From CAJBLF01 sp964495825 (lineage in GTDB: Bacteria; Patescibacteriota; Gracilibacteria; Absconditabacterales; Absconditicoccaceae): a stretch of 14,241 nucleotides of DNA. Position numbers and translations under genes: made by a program. The DNA lies in the NCBI GenBank assembly GCA_964495825.1, contig CAZBWI010000004.1, positions 1 through 14,241 of the forward strand, given 5' to 3'. The notes under the pieces were generated by a model, which was given only the letters and a program-made list of their open reading frames with translations, made no database searches and had not been told where the DNA came from. Numbering within the stretch: position 1 is the first letter of the stretch; the number at the start of each line of letters is the position of its first letter. Below, piece after piece: positions 1 through 8,001 of the stretch.

Positions 1-140
1 TTACTATAAAAGAATCAATGTACGGTCATATAAAGATATTCTCATGAGCGCATGAGCTACAATTCACGAAACTTGTATCAAGATAAAACTGACAATTCTA
101 TTTTTGGAAATCTACTGACAATTCTACTTTGCTATAACAA
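1..140. other. gene-free left edge with short repeats
   Basis: No open frame of useful length is seen on either strand, even with TGA read as sense. Two small structures are visible. One is a perfect inverted repeat, CTCATG-AGCG-CATGAG, at 41-56, without a T-run on either side, so it is not an obvious terminator. The other is a 13-nt direct repeat (ACTGACAATTCTA) at 88-100 and 114-126, spaced 26 nt. No function is proposed. Confidence 0.4.
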
Positions 141-168
141 AAATAAAAAACTCCCCATGAAGAGGAGT
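141..168 (-). terminator. rho-independent terminator of the small membrane protein gene
   Basis: Read on the minus strand, a 7-bp stem ACTCCTC/GGGGAGT (one G-U pair) closes a TTCAT loop and runs directly into TTTTTTATTTTT. It lies about 25 nt past the stop codon of the minus-strand gene at 194-457, in the right orientation to end it. Confidence 0.8.
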
Positions 169-193
169 CTTGGTATGAAGAGTGTCAGAGAAA

Positions 194-457
194 TTATTTG
201 AATTTTTTCTGGAAATATTCTACTAATAAAGTGACAATAAATCATCCTATGAATGCATCGATAAAACCTCGTAAAAGTCATATAAATGCTCCCAGAAGAT
301 TTGCATCGTATCAGATATAAAAAGTTTTCATAAAGCTAACAAAAATCTTACCATATCAGAATCAATGTGCTGTAAGTGCAAAAATACATAATCAGATTCA
401 CCGATATATTCCAAGTGCCAATCAAATAGATACAGGGTTTTTGAATTGTGGTTTCAT
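194..457 (-). CDS. small two-helix membrane protein, 'bacteriophage holin'-annotated family
   Basis: This 87-residue protein appears only when TGA is read as Gly; several TGA codons fall in it. It has two hydrophobic segments (about residues 11-32 and 54-80) and a basic tail (QKKFK). The pattern ALGIY-W-GIGL, then GY...LLGAFIGLL-W-GF-D-FIGG, matches a family of small bacterial membrane proteins often labelled 'bacteriophage holin', as I remember that family; the label does not prove a lytic role. Both family tryptophans (W19 and W63) are encoded by CGG and CGA. The start is the ATG at 457; no Shine-Dalgarno site precedes it, and a 16-nt palindrome sits immediately upstream. A terminator follows the stop. 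It is divergent from the gene at 617. Its cellular role is unknown, and no other phage gene is nearby. Confidence 0.75.
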
Positions 458-458
458 G

Positions 459-474
459 AGTTTACGGGTAAACT
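459..474. promoter_or_regulatory. palindrome abutting the start codon
   Basis: AGTTTAC-GG-GTAAACT is a perfect 7-bp inverted repeat with a 2-nt centre, one base upstream of the ATG of the minus-strand gene at 194-457. It occupies the place where a ribosome-binding site would lie. It could be a protein operator or a translation-controlling hairpin; the 2-nt centre favours a DNA operator. Function is inferred from position only. Confidence 0.35.
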
Positions 475-616
475 GATAAAATCATAAACAATAAAAAAAT
501 AACTAAATATGTATATTTTTCAAGAAATTGTACTTAGTATTTTTTACTTTTTTTTAGATAAAAATTATATATATACAATATATCAGTAAGTAATATTTTA
601 TCTTTTTTTTATCTTC

Positions 617-1465
617 ATGAAAAAAATTACAAAGAAACCTCTTAAGTCAAAAAAACCTCTTACTGTGAAGATGTTGAAGAAATCCAAAACGAATATCCGG
701 CTCAAAGTGCTTGGTATCGCGAATATTGTTGCATTCCTGGGTGTTTTGGTAGTGAATTATTTAGCGATCAATCTGCCTATAGGTGGTATGACGACTGGTG
801 CATTATCTGATTTATATCCAAACTTATTTACTCCAGCAGGGCTGACATTTTCTATCCGATGACTCATTTATTTAACATTGTTTGGATTCGTAATCCGACA
901 GATTATCGATATTTTCAAAAAAAATTCCCTCGGAATCATCAAGAAGATCGGGATCCGATTTTTGCTGTCCTGTGCTACCAATATCGGACGAATCTTTGCT
1001 CGACATTTCCAACAGGTATTTGTGTCTGTATTGATAATGTTAGCGTTCCTTATTGTCTTGATTGTCTTGGCTAGCAAGGTTCAACTTGGAAAAAAACTCT
1101 GAACATGGAAAGATAAGCTTTTCGTTCAAGTTCCTTTCAGTTTGTATCTTGGACGGATCTCTGTAGCTACGATCGCAAATATCTCAGCTCGGCTCGTACA
1201 TATCCAACGAGGTATGCGAGGTATGACGCCTATATTCCGGACTATGCTTGTCATTATTGTTGCAACATTACTAGCATTACTTGCACTCCGAAAAACATAT
1301 AATGTTGTTTTCGCTTTGGTTGTAATCCGAGCATTCATCGGTATTATCATCAAAAATTTGAGCGCTGAAGTAGTCTATGGACAAATCATTCGATTGCTTT
1401 GAGCATGTATCGCAGTGATTACTGCAGCTATCGGACGGAGATGTGAAAAACGACTTAAAAATTAA
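617..1465 (+). CDS. tryptophan-rich multipass membrane protein, TspO/MBR-like
   Basis: This is a 282-residue polytopic membrane protein with a basic N-terminus (MKKITKKPLKSKK). It has an LYPNLFTPAGLTFSI-W-G-IY segment (about residues 66-87) and later FVQVPFSLYLG-W-ISVATIAN. I associate both with long bacterial proteins annotated as tryptophan-rich sensory/TspO-MBR relatives. With the standard table it is cut at TGA 860, 1100 and 1400. Reading CGA/CGG as Arg would place 16 arginines largely inside hydrophobic helices; reading them as Trp restores the family pattern (FSIWG, IFAWHFQQ, LGWIS, VIWAFIG). Only one Trp is TGG (TWKDK), so Trp is almost entirely CGR here. The start is the ATG at 617, after a T-rich tract without Shine-Dalgarno. 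The ligand is unknown; TspO relatives bind porphyrins or other small hydrophobic ligands. The family assignment is moderate, while the gene itself is secure. Confidence 0.75.
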
Positions 1466-1493
1466 ATTACTAATTATTGATTCTTAGGCCTAA

Positions 1494-1498
1494 AGGAG
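1494..1498 (+). promoter_or_regulatory. strong Shine-Dalgarno site
   Basis: AGGAG lies 8 nt before a GTG start at 1507. It decides the start of the small ORF and is the only clear Shine-Dalgarno site next to a gene start in this window. Confidence 0.6.
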
Positions 1499-1506
1499 AT
1501 AAAGAA

Positions 1507-1677
1507 GTGAAGAAGTTGTTGTGAGAAGGTATGGCACTCCAGAGAGAAGCTATTACAAAGTGATTCAAAAATTCTATCGGTGAGATTAAGGCAACAGATA
1601 GTTCTCTTACTTGGAAAGATATTCTTGGTTTCTTAGTCAATAGTAGCAGGATAGAAACACTCGAAAAAGTAGGTTAG
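1507..1677 (+). CDS. small hypothetical protein (56 residues)
   Basis: The open frame from GTG to TAG contains two TGA codons read as Gly (residues 6 and 18). It is preceded by a well-spaced AGGAG, lies 41 nt after the membrane protein gene on the same strand, and is followed about 100 nt later by an intrinsic terminator. The product is mostly soluble in character, with GEGMALQREAITKGF and then a short hydrophobic patch around ILGFLV. I do not recognise a family. An internal ATG at 1531 could give a 48-residue version. Support is the ribosome-binding site and the operon-like position, not conservation. Confidence 0.45.
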
Positions 1678-1775
1678 AATAATGCAAGGATCATCTATAT
1701 AAACGAGAACCTAGAAGGTAAACAAGCTTCTATGATCAATCATAATCAGTAATATTTCTGAATAAAATAAAAAGG

Positions 1776-1801
1776 CCGCAGCTTCGTTGCTGTGGTTTTT
1801 T
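1776..1801 (+). terminator. intrinsic terminator, probably bidirectional
   Basis: The stem CCGCAGC/GCTGTGG (7 bp, one G-U) closes a TTCGTT loop and is followed by TTTTTT on the plus strand, ending the 617-1677 unit. On the minus strand the same hairpin is followed by TTTTTATTTT and lies just past the 3' end of tRNA-Ser, so it can end that transcript as well. Confidence 0.85.
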
Positions 1802-1808
1802 ATATCGT

Positions 1809-1895
1809 CGGAAGGTCAGGGATTCGAACCCTGGGTACAGTTGCCTGTACACATGTACTCCAAACATGCGCTTTCGACCACTCAGCCAACCTTCC
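1809..1895 (-). tRNA. tRNA-Ser (anticodon GGA)
   Basis: This is an 87-nt class II tRNA. The acceptor stem GGAAGGT/ACCTTCC is perfect with discriminator G. The anticodon stem CATGT/ACATG closes the loop TTGGAGT, giving anticodon GGA, which reads UCC and UCU. A long variable arm (GTACAGGCAACTGTAC) identifies a serine-type tRNA. The T arm CAGGGTTCGAATCCCTG is canonical. No CCA is encoded (ACG follows the discriminator), so the 3' end must be added enzymatically. It is transcribed alone on the minus strand into the terminator at 1776-1801. Confidence 0.95.
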
Positions 1896-1909
1896 GTATA
1901 TCGTAGTGT

Positions 1910-1938
1910 TTATAGTATTGCTGTACATTTTCAATCAA
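1910..1938 (-). promoter_or_regulatory. candidate promoter of tRNA-Ser
   Basis: On the minus strand, TTGATT (1933-1938) and CTATAA (1910-1915) are separated by 17 nt. The -10 box ends about 15 nt before the mature tRNA 5' end, which would leave a short leader. Placement supports it; the hexamers are imperfect. Confidence 0.45.
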
Positions 1939-2271
1939 AAATTTTGTAAATGATTCGCTGAGAATTACTTTTGTGTGAGGAAAAAAGTAAACAAAAATGC
2001 TTTTTTCTTGAGTAATTCATTTCGTTATGAGATCAATCTCACAGATATATTTTGTCATAATTACTTGCATATCCCTCGTGTTGGCTTAGGGCAAGTCGAA
2101 TATTTTGAATGTTACGTTTGGCCTACTTTTCTTACTGGTGGAATAATGGCACAAGGTATCTATAGTATTTGTGTGTAATTGACTTATTCTTTAAAAAGAA
2201 TATACTTCCAGTTCCCATCAAAACAAAAATGTGCAAGTCGAAAAACAAGTTGTTTATATTGATATATCAAG
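1939..2271. other. intergenic region between tRNA-Ser and the L,D-transpeptidase
   Basis: No supported gene is seen. A plus-strand frame stays open from 1909 to a TAA at 2178 but has no ATG near its beginning, no ribosome-binding site and no recognisable family. A small inverted repeat, TTCTTT-AA-AAAGAA, lies at 2187-2200 without a T-run. The segment before 2272 is AT-rich and could hold the transpeptidase promoter, but no clear -35/-10 pair stands out. Confidence 0.4.
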
Positions 2272-3201
2272 ATGAATCTCAAAAAACTTATCGTAGCGGG
2301 AGCTATGGTCATAGCCCCACAATCACTGACCAATACCACAACAAGTGTTGTCCATGCTCAGCTCAAGAAAGTACTGGAGAATGTAGAAACCAAGGACAAT
2401 ACTCCTGTCTATTATAATTTCTCAGTATCCCAGGAATTGTTGCATCAGATAGATACTATGTGTTTGGATTTGGAATGTCCGATAGTGTTTTCCAGATCAC
2501 GGGAAGATCTTCGTAATACGCCCTTGGTGATGAAATGAACCCGCAGACATATTTGAGAATATCTCTGATATGACCAATATGATTATATTTTGAAGACTTA
2601 CAATAACGATACTATACCTGATTCATTCAAAACTCCTGACGACTTATGTATAGAAAAATTTGAACATATAAAATTTCCTTTAATCTATGATGAGATTGGT
2701 AAAGTAGTACCACATACGCTTTCATGATTACTTCAGGAAGAGAAATTTGCGGCCTATCGTGATAGTATTCATGCCCAAGATACTTTGATGATAAATATGG
2801 ATATCAACGGCAAGCGTTCGTTCCTGTATTACGAAACCGGCAAACTCATACTTGCGACGCATACGACTATCGGCCGTGGCAAATCTACGCCGAGAGGATT
2901 GTTTCGTGTAGATTATAGGGTGGACTACAAGAGATCAAGAAGGTATAATAATGCAGCTATGCCATATGCACTTCATGTCACTGACAATATTTTCGTCCAT
3001 CAAGGAAAAGTTTCTCCATCAGTCAATTCCCATGGCTGCAATAGATTGCCGTGATTATACGCGGAAGTGCTTTATTATCTCACGACTATACCAAAGCTCG
3101 ATATGGTCTATAAAGCAGAAAAAAATATATTAGATTCCGTGCAAAGACAAATATACGATTCACTCAGAAGAGCAACACCAAAAATGCTTATCGTGGATTA
3201 A
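2272..3201 (+). CDS. secreted L,D-transpeptidase (YkuD domain)
   Basis: This 309-residue exported enzyme is of the family that forms 3-3 cross-links in peptidoglycan or attaches proteins to it. Residues 1-30 form a signal peptide: MNLKKL, a hydrophobic core, and a likely cleavage after VHA. The catalytic domain is C-terminal (from about residue 170) and carries TTIGRGKSTPRG, then H243 of VHQGKVSPS and SHGCNRLPG with the nucleophile Cys256. The family consensus is HGC-x-R, so the Asn between Cys and Arg is a tolerated variant. Gly after NRLP is a TGA codon, and other TGA codons occur at residues 89, 95 and 99. Residue 77 is CGG (Trp in this code). The middle region (30-170) is not recognised. 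The stop codon TAA at 3199-3201 directly abuts the stop of convergent glmS. The substrate is inferred from the family. Confidence 0.88.
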
Positions 3202-5025
3202 TTATTTGACGGTAACACTTTTGGCTAAATTCCTCGGTTTATCGATGTCTTTTCCTAGTATGTCTGCAACATGATACGCGAGGAGTTGTCCTATGATAAC
3301 GGTGAGGAAAGGATAGATTTCATCGATAGTCGATGGTATTTTGATGTTTCAGTCGGCGTTAGGAATATTCTTGTCAGAGATGGTGATCACTTTCCCATTT
3401 CTCGCTTTGATCTCTTGGATAGAGGAAATATTCTTCTCAAACATCAGATCATGCGGAGCGAGTAGAAAACTTGGAATATTTTTGTCGATCAATGCCAATG
3501 GTCCGTGTTTCAATTCTCCACTTGGATAACTCTCAGAGTGAAGATAGGTAATTTCCTTTAATTTTAAACTGCTTTCTCTGGCGATAGGCAACTGATAATG
3601 TCTTCCCAAAAAAAAGAAATTCTTATATTCTGAAATTTCTTTCGCGATATTTCTGATATTCGTAGTGTCAGCGAGGATGTCTTCGATCATGGTTGGAACC
3701 TTGCTTAATTCTATCATAATTTTATCATATCTCGCTTTATGTAAACCTCTTTTTTGTCCTAGATACAATGCAAGCAAGAGGATGCAAGTAATTTGTGCCG
3801 TGAAAGCTTTTGTAGATGCTACGCCGATTTCAGCTCATGCTCTAGTAAATAATCCATAATCTGTTAGACGTGAAATTGTTGAACCAACAATATTCACGAT
3901 ACCAAAAGTGTGTCCTCATTTGTTTTTGATCATCTTCAGAACTTCAATGCTGTCAGCAGTTTCACCTGATTGTGAGATGAAAACATAGAGAGTGTCGTCA
4001 TTTATCTTAATATGTTTATACTCGTATTCGCTTGCTATTTCGCAGCTCGCGTCTATGTCTGCGATGTTTTCCATTCGATAAACACCAAGGCTTCATGCGT
4101 TATAACTCGTTCCACATCCTATAAAAACAATCTTTTTAAAATTTTCATCCTGCATGCCATGAAATGCTTCGGCATTCAAAAAATTAGTCTTAAAATCAGC
4201 TCTTCATTTGAAAATCCTTCTGATAATATTTGGTTGTTCAAAAATTTCTTTCAGCATGAAATGTTTATATTCTCCTTTGGATGCCTCAAGTGCAGCGATA
4301 TCCATATCTTCAATTTTTTTTTCTGTTGGTACGCCATTTGACTTTATTTGATATTCGTTTCATTGTAGGTATACGATATCACCATCATCGAGATAGACAA
4401 GTTTATCTGCATATCCTGCAAGTGCTTGTTTATCTGAAGAAAAGAAATATTCTCATGTTTTATTGTATGCAAAAAGAAGTGGACTTCACAACTTTACCGC
4501 AATGATTTCATCTGGTGCATATGTTGAAACGATAAATAATGCATAAGCTCACCTAATCATTCAGAGTACTTTTTCTACTGTTTCCATAAAATTTCCTGTT
4601 CGGTTATCTTCAAGGAGATTTGCTATTACTTCGCTATCTGTTTGTCCGTAGAAGGTGTATCATTTTGCTATGAGATCTTGTTTGAGTTTATAATAATTTT
4701 CAATAATTCCATTATGTACTAGATAGAAATGTTTGTTCTGATCATGGTGTGGATGAGTATTTTCTTCGCTAATTCCTCCATGTGTCGCCCAGCGTGTATG
4801 TGCAATACTGATAGAAAATGTTTGGTCTGATCAAATTTCTTTGGCAACTTTGCTCGCAAGGCTGGAAACTTTTCCTACAGCCTTGACAAGGTGAAAATTA
4901 CCATCAGTGTTGCCAACGAGTAATCCTGCAGAATCATATCCGCGATATTCCAATCTTTCTAATCCATGTACCAAGATATTTTGCACATGAGCTTTAGTTC
5001 ACTTATATCCGAAAATTCCACACAT
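3202..5025 (-). CDS. glmS: glutamine--fructose-6-phosphate aminotransferase
   Basis: It converts fructose-6-phosphate and glutamine to glucosamine-6-phosphate, the entry step to UDP-GlcNAc and peptidoglycan. At 607 residues it is the usual length. The N-terminal glutaminase domain starts MCGIFGYKG with nucleophile Cys2, followed by LEYRGYDSAG, HTRWATHGG and HNGIIEN. Two SIS sugar-isomerase domains carry IGCGTSYNAGS, SQSGETADS, STKAFTAQ and ESSLKLKEI. The C-terminus DKPRNLAKSVTVK is canonical. Many TGA codons stand at Gly sites. The family's Tyr-Trp after the first SIS motif is TAT-CGA (W317), while the conserved Arg in YRGYDS and HTRWA are CGC. The ATG start follows the leuS stop by 3 nt, so the two genes are co-transcribed. 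There is no Shine-Dalgarno site, so translational coupling is possible. Confidence 0.97.
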
Positions 5026-5028
5026 AAT

Positions 5029-7593
5029 CTAGACTACAATATTTAAAATTTTTCCTTTTACATAAATGACTTTTTTCGGTTCTCACGTAATCCGAGATGT
5101 TATTTTTTTATCTGACTTAGCTATTTGTAGAGCTTCATCTTGTGCTGCGTCTTTGTTGATAGAAATTGTTCCTCTTATTTTCCCATTTACTTGGACTCCA
5201 ATAGTTATCATGTCAGCGACGAGATATTTTTCATCATGCTTCGGCCATTTCGCTTTGGTAAAAATAGAATACTCATTATCCAACTGTTCTCGTAATTCTT
5301 CTGCAATATGCGGCGCAAAAGGTGAAACTAGGATTACCAAATCTTCAAATGTTTTTTTCGTAATTGTTTTCATTTCTGTTAAATGGTTGACCAATATCAT
5401 AAGCTGGGAGATTGCAGTATTGAACCTAAATCCGTCGATATCATCAGTGAGTTTTTTTATTGTTTGGTTGAGGAGTATTTTCGTTGCGTTCTCTTCTTCA
5501 GTATTGCTGATTTTGTCTTTTAATGCGATGATTTTTTCCAAAAACTTTTTGACTCATTTTATTCCATTGGTACTCCATGCAATAGGTTGATCAAAGGGCC
5601 CCATGAACATCTCATACGTCCTCAATGCATCAGTTCCATATTCATTGATAATATCATCTGGGTTGACAACATTTCCTCGTCTTTTGCTCATTTTCCTGCC
5701 GTCTTCCCCCATGATAAGTCCGACATAATGATATTCTTCAAATGGTTCTTCTTTTGTTACTACACCGATGTCATACAAAAATTTCTGCCGGAATCTTGCA
5801 TAGATCATATGTCTGGTGACATGTTCCGCTCCGCCGACATACACATCGACATTACCCCAATATTTTTCTTTATCTTTTCCGACTAATACTTGATCATTAT
5901 TTGGATCCATATATCTGAGCCGATATCGGGAACTGCCTGCTCGACCTGGCATGGTATTCGTTTCGCGTTTAAATTTCTTTCCATCTTTGATTACATTCAC
6001 TCGATCGGTGATCGCTGCAAGCGGTCATTCTTCGGTTCATGTCGGCTGATAATTTTCTACATCCGGTAATTCCAATGGTAGATCTTTTTCGTCGAGTGCA
6101 ACAATATTTCCAGCTTCATCCCAAAGGATTGGAAATGGTTCACCTCGATATCTCTGTCTGCTAAATACTCGATCTTGCATTTTATAATTTACCTTTTTTC
6201 TTCATATTCATTTTTGTTCTAACCATGCTTGCATTTTCGTGATAGCTTCATCACTATATAATCCGCTGAACTCTCATGAATTATTCAATATTCCTTTGGG
6301 TGGATAGCAGATTTCAGAATTCCTTACTTTATCATACTCTTCCAAATTTGTATCCATCGGTAAGATAGAATTTACTATTGGAAGGTTGTATTTCTTTGCA
6401 AACTCAAAATCTCTTTCATCATGCGCTGGCACCGCCATGACAACTCCGGTTCCGTAATTTGCTAATACATAATCCGCTACAAACACAGGCACTTTCTTTC
6501 CGTTGAACGGATTGATTGCATAGGCACCACAGAAGACACCGGTCTTCTCTTTTTGTAATTCTGTTCTTTCCAACTGAGTTTTGTGCTTTGCTGCTTCTTT
6601 GTATTTTTCAACTTCAGCTTTGTATTCGCTAGTAGTTATCTTGTCGACCAATGGATGTTCCGGCGCGATAGCAACGAATGACATTCCGAATACCGTATCA
6701 ACTCTGGTAGTATATACACTGAATTTCAAATCCTCCGCCCCATTTCATTCGGTACCTTCTTTATTAAAGGAGGACATATCTATATGCATATCAAATTCCG
6801 TTCCTTCACTTTTTCCAATCCAGTTTCTTTCCAATTCTTTCATAGATTCTTCCCATTTTAACATATCCAATCATTCCAACAATCTTTCTGCATATTTCGT
6901 AATTCTCAATACTCGTTGTTTCATCGGTCTCTGTTCTACGACTGATCAACATCTTTCGCATTTTCCATCATCAAGATCTTCGTTTGCTAATCCTGTCATA
7001 CATTTTGGACATCGATTTATGGGTTTGTAGTCTACATATGCTAGACGCTGTGAATTGAGAAATTGTTCTGTGGTGAATCATTCCGGAACTTTCAATTTTC
7101 AACTTTCAACTTGTAATTTGAGCGAAGCGATTGGCATAGCTTTTTTCAACTTCTCGTCGTAATAATGGTTGTACATTTGTAAAAACACCCGCTGTGTCCA
7201 TTTGAAGTATTTTGGATCAGCAGTATTGATTGATCTACTTCGATCGTAAGTAGTACCAAACATTTCAAGCTGTCTGATGTAGTTATCGATATTCTGTTTT
7301 GCAACTATTTGAGGTTTCATCTTGTGTTCGATGGCGTAATTTTCTGTTCATAATCCGAACGTATCAAATCCCATCGGATGCAAAACATTGTATCCTTGCA
7401 GCATTTTTTTTCTTGCTACGGTGTCAGTAGCAATATATCCCTTTGGATGTCCTACGTGCAGTCATGCTCAGGAAGGATACGGAAACATATCCAGGATATA
7501 AAATTTCGGTTTAGTAACATCTTCTTTGACCTTGTAGAGATCTGTCTCTTTCCATTTTTTTTGCCGTTTTTTTGCGATGTTCTTTAGTTCCAT
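5029..7593 (-). CDS. leuS: leucyl-tRNA synthetase
   Basis: This class I synthetase charges tRNA-Leu. At 854 residues it is full length. Visible in order: PYPSGAGLHVGHP with the HIGH-type H46-VGH49; the Zn-binding knuckle C195-PK-C198...C212-ER-C215; the CP1 editing domain with YTTRVDT and GTGVVMAVPAHDERD; KVNYKMQDW; WAGSSWYW; KMSK at 634-637; and the C-terminal KKVIYVKGKILNIVV. Conserved Trp at 10, 118, 135, 194, 475, 483, 551, 556 and 558 are CGA or CGG; others such as FKW and NWIGKSEG are TGG. Conserved Arg (SRQRYWGEP, ERC, YAR) are AGA. The ATG at 7593 has no Shine-Dalgarno site. A heptamer-like tandem repeat lies in the linker around residues 160-170. It is upstream of glmS in one transcript, with a DUF6485-like gene 38 nt upstream. 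Confidence 0.97.
7090..7112 (-). repeat. short tandem repeat inside leuS
   Basis: On the minus strand, AAGTTG-AAAGTTG-AAAATTG-AAA is a near-tandem 7-nt repeat. It encodes part of a linker before PEGFTTEQ (residues about 160-170), a segment that varies in length among LeuRS proteins. It is similar in style to the tandem arms of the intergenic repeats at 11434 and 13950. The reading frame is kept. Confidence 0.5.
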
Positions 7594-7631
7594 GATAAGT
7601 ATTTAGAAATTAGAAATATAAAATGAAAAAT

Positions 7632-7826
7632 TTATCTATGATGTTTATGGTAATATGCTATGCTCCTATCGTAGGTTTTCTCTTCTTCTGCTGTAAAATA
7701 GCAGGCAGGGAGCTCTTTTTTTGTGCGATGATATGCGATGCATTCACAGCATTTCCCATGTTTATCGCAGTCTGTATAGGTACATGGACATGCTACTGTC
7801 TTCATGGTGCATTGTGTACACTGCAT
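7632..7826 (-). CDS. small Cys-rich protein, DUF6485-like
   Basis: This 64-residue protein has eight cysteines in the pattern C-x2-C...C-P-C-TYTDC...HGKCCEC, then IAYHRTKKELPACYFTAEEEKTYDRS. This matches the small DUF6485 family as I recall it (CTY-x-SC, GxCCEC, ELPACFF, TYDRS). The cysteine spacing suggests a metal site, but no function is known. It needs no TGA or CGR recoding: its Arg are CGC, AGG and AGA. The start is the ATG at 7826, and no Shine-Dalgarno site is seen. It lies 38 nt before leuS on the same strand, with no terminator between, so joint transcription is likely. The overlapping plus-strand frame is a shadow. Confidence 0.85.
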   Translation of the reverse strand: MQCTQCTMKTVACPCTYTDCDKHGKCCECIAYHRTKKELPACYFTAEEEKTYDRSIAYYHKHHR

Positions 7827-7839
7827 ATGGTTTGATATC

Positions 7840-7874
7840 CAAAATAAAGGAGCTTAATAGTATATAAAACTCCT
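7840..7874 (-). terminator. probable terminator after the sigma factor gene
   Basis: On the minus strand a 12-bp stem with one mismatch (AGGAGTTTTATA/TATTAAGCTCCT, loop TAC) is followed by TTATTTT. It lies 128 nt after the sigma factor stop codon and 21 nt before the DUF6485-like start. It could end the sigma transcript or act as a leader hairpin for the next gene. The T-run is short and interrupted. Confidence 0.5.
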
Positions 7875-8001
7875 GTGCTTTCAACAAAAAAAACATATAT
7901 TTTCTCGTAAAAAAGATGTATATAAGTTTCTCGTTAGTATACAAATACTACTATGATGTATTATGAAAAAATCTTCTACGCTTCCAAACTAGCAATAATT
8001 A

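Noticed and set aside
88..126. Two-copy 13-nt direct repeat as a possible CRISPR or attachment site
   Set aside because: Only two copies, short, with no associated cas, integrase or transposase gene.
859..1353. Several overlapping frames on both strands in this interval
   Set aside because: Shadows of the membrane protein gene 617-1465, which reads through its TGA codons in one frame.
1975..2178. Plus-strand open frame with GTG start (67 residues)
   Set aside because: No ribosome-binding site, no nearby ATG, no recognisable motif. The frame simply stays open from 1909, which is expected by chance when TGA is not a stop.
5066..7030. Plus-strand frames of 99-174 residues opposite leuS
   Set aside because: Antisense shadows; the minus strand encodes all LeuRS motifs in order.
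7585..7630. Possible fourth copy of the repeat core at the leuS start (TTAGTTCCATGATAAG)
   Set aside because: Only the right half resembles copy A, no palindromic partner is present and the bases include the leuS start codon; chance similarity is likely.
7762..7944. Minus-strand frame of 60 residues, partly overlapping the DUF6485-like gene
   Set aside because: Low-complexity, no motif, out of frame with the well-supported Cys-rich gene.
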